Notes under the pieces: generated by a model
What the model was told of the DNA's origin: nothing
The model's database searches: none
What the model saw: only the letters and a program-made list of their open reading frames with translations
Origin: Agapanthus africanus
Taxonomy: Eukaryota > Streptophyta > Magnoliopsida > Asparagales > Amaryllidaceae
DNA length: 64,000 nt
Assembly (NCBI GenBank): GCA_030015575.1
Contig: JASDDO010000018.1
Span: 379,435,908-379,499,907 of the forward strand
Direction: 5' to 3'
Shown: positions 60,401-64,000 of the stretch, one piece after another
How the letters are laid out: each line of letters starts with the position of its first letter
How positions within the stretch are numbered: position 1 is the first letter of the stretch
Position numbers and translations under genes: made by a program

Positions 60401-61905
60401 TATTGATAGAATCAGTTAACAACTAGACCGATATAATATTGTGATTACTTTCTGATGTTAGTATAGACATGATATTTATCACTTAGACATTCAGGCATTC
60501 ATATTTTCATGTTATCATGCAGTATCATGGGCATATGCCGACACTTATCATATACTTACTCATGATTTTAAGATTTGGATTTCTATGAGATTTCTGGATT
60601 TTTGGGGAAAACCGCAAGAATATATAAAACTTCTCTCTCTCTCCTCTTCTCTTTTTAAAATAAGATGCAGTTTTCTCGTGGTGTATGTGTCGTCCACCAT
60701 GAGATTTCATGTTTTCTGTTGGATTTCGAGACCCGATTCGAGGAGTGGATGAACTGTCTCGGGTACATGGTGGGCCCGGTATGGTACCGCGGGGCAAGAA
60801 GATCGAGTTGTAGACGATGAGCCTGGCAGGGGAAGGCTACCTACCGGTGATGTCTGGCGCGGCGGATATCCGGAGGATACCGACCGTTGTCGTGAGATTT
60901 GATGATATGGGCCGATCCGGACTGACGGAGCCCGAGATATTGAGACTTGAGATTACATGTGTTGTGTCGATGCTTGACACGGATTTCCATGGATTTCATT
61001 GTTGAGATTTCAGATTCTTATACACATTTTACTATGATAACAGCTAAAGATTTCTTATACAGATATTTCTGGATTTCAGGATTGGTTATTTTATATTCAT
61101 GATGCATGCATATCCATTCATATGACATAGTATTATATGAGGCACTGACACGAGCACGGAGTATCTGCATTTACACGTAGTTTTACCCTGCTATTACTAG
61201 ATGATTGGGATATAATAGTGTATTATTATGATCTAGGATAGCGTCGTGCATTCGATTTCTTTTCGTAGATGTCTTCTACTCACGAGTTGGCAACTCACCC
61301 CCGTTGTGCCAAATTTTATTACAGGTTCGGTGTACAGGTTTCCCTGGCAGCTTGCTAGCACATCTATTCTTTCAGGGTGACTTGCACGGTAGGTTGGTTC
61401 ACTTGTATCCGAACCACCATTGTACTTTTATTCGTTCATTTGTATCTAGTAAGCTCCATCAACCATACTTGTATTACTTGATAAGTTTATTGGACCAGTC
61501 TTTTATTTCGACCTTAGAGTCATGCATGTATTATTCTGATCTGGTGGTTTTATTTTCTTTTGAGTTTTGAGCCTCGCCCTTTGGCGTTGTATATTATTGT
61601 GCTTGTTGTGGTTGTTTCTGCCTGTTGGCGTTGAGTTAGCTCCCGTTTGGGGATGCTTTTTATTGTTTATGTATATATTATACTTGTTGTACCCGTTTGG
61701 GGCCAGTTTTTACAGAGGAGACTCTGTCGAAATTTTTGGGAAAATTTGCTAATGATTTTAAACTTGTTTTCTTCATATTTCTTTTACTTCTTCTTCTTCT
61801 TTTATGGTTTAGATTCTGGGCTTCGGCTTACTTAGGTTACGTTGCGCCTCTAGACGCTTCGTAATCTAAGTGCCGGTCACGTTCCGTTCCTTCGGGTCGT
61901 GATAA
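57402..61905 (+). repeat. 5' LTR of LARD-C
   Basis: It starts TGTAACGTTTTAAAAATAA and ends CCTTCGGGTCGTGATA. Hairpins homologous to LTR1 are at 58978-59013, 59043-59060 (CATAGG/CCTATG), 59204-59219 and 60299-60364. It also has the GTCCACCATG arm at 60691 with CATGGTGGGC. GTTGCCAACTCACCCCCGTT near 61284 is conserved with all others. Confidence 0.9.
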
Positions 61906-61909
61906 AGTT

Positions 61910-61922
61910 GGTATCAGAGCGC
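61910..61922 (+). promoter_or_regulatory. Primer-binding site of LARD-C
   Basis: TGGTATCAGAGCG lies 4 bp after the LTR end and matches the initiator methionine tRNA complement. Confidence 0.9.
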
Positions 61923-62989
61923 TTGGTTTAACCTTGTATAAGTCTAGGTGACCCTTGGTTGATGGAGTAGGCGATTTAGGTAGAGTAACGTACCGTGGGT
62001 ATGGTCCGCGGCATACTTACGATACGCTACTCTGCTTAAGGAGCCCTAGGATTTACATTGTTTGCGCCGTATTTCATTCGTTCTTTTGATCTATCTTCGT
62101 CGATGTCGGAGGGTGATTCTGTTACCACGGGCGCACTGGCAGAGGGAGCTGTGGCTCGAATGCGATAACCATTAGAGTATTGGTTATTCTTGAGGATTGA
62201 AGCATTGTTTAGCGTGCGGACGAAGGGTATTCACATGCCGTCCGGATGAAGTTAAAGGGTTTGAACGATTATCAGAAAACCATTTTCCCAAGTTTAAAGT
62301 ATTCGGAAGAACATGCAGGTATTTCGATGGACCCTCTAGAAGAATGAAACCCTAACTCGACATAATGACCACGAGAACGCCCTTGAACCTTAGGGTTTAC
62401 GGCAGTTCCGCGGTGCCATTAGTGAGACTTGGGTTTGCCCTTCTACGGCTGGATCATCGATGCTGGGGTATGTACCGGATATTTTTTAAACTGTACTTGA
62501 GTGTTGAGCTCTCGGGGAATTATGGGATTTTGATGGATCGATCGAAAAGTTTAATGTAGTCCGGATATCAAGTGAAGGGATCGACTACGTAGGAGACTCT
62601 AGATATGAGTATTGCCGTGGGTAGTACAGTCAGCACAGCTGCGAAGAGACGAGTTCGAAGCAATCGACATCAGAGGAAAGAGGCGGACATTGAAGATAGT
62701 GTTTACGATTGTGATTTAGTGATTTGAATTTCATATTTTCGTTGATTGGATTTTGGTATTTTGAGGACTTTGTTCTACGATTGGTATTTCATGGGTGTAC
62801 CTTCATTTCATTCTATTTGTGTTTCATATATCAGTTGTATTGATGTTGTTTAGTATACACCCAGTACACTTGATTTGGTTTTATACATTTTGAGATTTTT
62901 GATTTGATTTCGTGCATAGGGTTACACATGATTTTGACACATGTTTCGACCTAGTTTTCATGCATTTTTGTGCTGTGATTTCGATTTTG

Positions 62990-63250
62990 GTATTCGATGT
63001 ATGTTTTCGTGCACCATGTGCACCTGATTAGGATTTTTGCGCATACTTGGCGCACTTGATGCGATTTTGTGCACACCAGATGCACTAAATCGGGGTTTTG
63101 TGCAGATTAGTTGCACCTGATAGTGAGTCGTGCACACCCGTTGCACTTGACAGATGTTTTGGTGCACACCTGTTGCACTTATTTTGTTTTTGTGTGTATA
63201 CATGGTATCTATATTTGGTTTCGATTTCAGTGTGCACCGGACGCACATGA
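62990..63250 (+). repeat. GTGCAC dyad array in LARD-C
   Basis: Units such as TTTTGTGCACACCAGATGCAC and GTCGTGCACACCCGTTGCAC repeat about six times, parallel to 11465-11735 in LARD-A. Confidence 0.65.
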
Positions 63251-63346
63251 TATTTTATTGATGTGATTGGGATTAATTTCAGTTTGAGCAGTATGTTTCA
63301 TAATCATTTGATTTAGTAACCAGGCGGGACGTGTATGTTAAATAAA

Positions 63347-63348
<2 letters not shown>

Positions 63349-63377
<29 letters not shown>
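63349..63377. repeat. AT microsatellite
   Basis: A pure AT run of about 28 bp, at the same relative site as the one at 20853-20905. Confidence 0.9.
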
Positions 63378-63378
<1 letters not shown>

Positions 63379-63732
63379 CTATTTTTTTTAAATTAAATGT
63401 CCGCTACTTATGCCGTGACACGTGCATCATACGGCAATTTTCAAAAGGGGTTTTTGTATATTTCCTTATCCAGATATTTGGACGGCTTCACTATGATGCA
63501 CACTATATATAAGTTATAGATTGATGTATATTATAATGGTTTTCATATTGGGTTTTGATATTTTATCTTCACCATAACTCTGATGATTGCGTTATGCATG
63601 ATGGAGTTGATTTTTGTTATGTATTGATGATTTCGGAGTCCCGACGATTTGAGTGTTTTGCTAAATGTTTTAGTATTTGGAGGGAGGTTTTAATTTAAAT
63701 TCGGGGACCGAATTTCTTAAAGGGGGGAAGAT

Positions 63733-64000
63733 TGTAACGTTTTAAAAATAATTAAATAAATAATTAAATGAATAAAATTGTTTAAGTAAATTTTATGATT
63801 TTCGGTAAAGCAAAATGTATTTTTCGTAAAACCAAACCGTAATTGTTTTTCATTATAAATTCAAAAATACCTATTTAATTATGTAATTACTAGTAAATAT
63901 CGTTTATTTAGCCACTTATAAATTTTTAGTTTAATTAAAAAATTTTCCTAAATTAATTATTTTAAATATTAACATAAGCTTTATTTTTACACTAAAATAG
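63733..64000 (+). repeat. 3' LTR of LARD-C, first 268 bp
   Basis: It starts TGTAACGTTTTAAAAATAA and matches 57402-57668 with about four differences. It is cut by the window edge. Confidence 0.92.

Larger units (their letters stand above)
61906..63732 (+). other. Non-coding interior of LARD-C
   Basis: It contains the decayed gag-like module (62290-62580), a GTGCAC dyad array (62990-63250), an AT microsatellite (63349-63377) and the polypurine tract AAAGGGGGGAAGAT (63719-63732). No protein domain was found. It is about 1.1 kb shorter than the LARD-A interior. Confidence 0.85.
57402..64000 (+). mobile_element. LARD-C: non-autonomous gypsy-type element, right end off-window
   Basis: A 4504-bp 5' LTR, primer-binding site, 1827-bp non-coding interior, polypurine tract and the first 268 bp of the 3' LTR are present. 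The visible parts of the two LTRs differ at about 4 of 267 positions. It is inserted in Cop-3 and so is younger than it. It is a distant relative of LARD-A (same architecture and conserved hairpins, much sequence divergence). Confidence 0.9.

Overview
This is a plant repeat landscape. Almost every base belongs to nested LTR retrotransposons, and no complete host gene is visible. The Ty1/copia elements (Cop-1, Cop-2, Cop-3), a chromovirus-like Ty3/gypsy element (Gyp-T), large non-autonomous gypsy-type elements with 4.5-kb LTRs (LARD-A, LARD-B, LARD-C) and a CACTA transposon with a transposase-associated domain all point to a flowering plant with a repeat-rich genome. The sequence does not identify the species. 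Element names are mine, used for cross-reference.

Left part (1-29660). The 3' end of Cop-1 (pol tail with one stop codon, then a 2.1-kb LTR) is inserted at the last bases of an older LARD LTR. That LTR end abuts a minus-strand LTR fragment (LTR-H', 3986-5021). LARD-A (LTR1, internal, LTR2; 5022-16874) interrupts LTR-H'. A second internal region follows, split by a truncated CACTA element (17765-20411), then an older third LTR (21264-25769). The same LTR/LTR-H junction then reappears, this time with LTR-H intact to 29660. LTR-H' and LTR-H are about 99% identical by eye, and the shared junction implies a segmental duplication by unequal or ectopic exchange.

Middle part (29661-38449). First comes a 48-bp minisatellite (20 units, no indels), then an array of degenerate repeats that each fold into a hairpin with different but matching arms. 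A polypurine tract follows, then an LTR-like segment built largely from short perfect hairpins. That segment holds a TATA box, a 76-bp G-box repeat and a 177-codon antisense ORF. I could not assign this unit to a known family beyond 'possibly Tat-type gypsy', and it is the most unusual part of the window. Degenerate minus-strand gag-pol of Gyp-T follows, ending in its primer-binding site and LTR.

Right part (38450-64000). Cop-2 is complete (two 2.2-kb LTRs, primer-binding site, polypurine tract, near-matching target duplication) but its coding region is badly decayed. It splits the Gyp-T LTR, which resumes at 48903 and is cut by LTR-J at 50750. The minus-strand Cop-3 (LTR plus RT and RNase H with three in-frame stops) follows. 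LARD-C is inserted inside the Cop-3 reverse transcriptase and runs off the right edge.

No element here looks autonomous. Cop-1 and Cop-3 are near-intact copia relatives. The LARDs carry only cis signals (LTRs, primer-binding site, polypurine tract) plus a decayed gag-like stretch, so they would need proteins from a gypsy partner. Gyp-T shares their LTR end and primer-binding site and is a plausible relative of that partner. Identities quoted are by-eye estimates over the stretches compared, not computed alignments.
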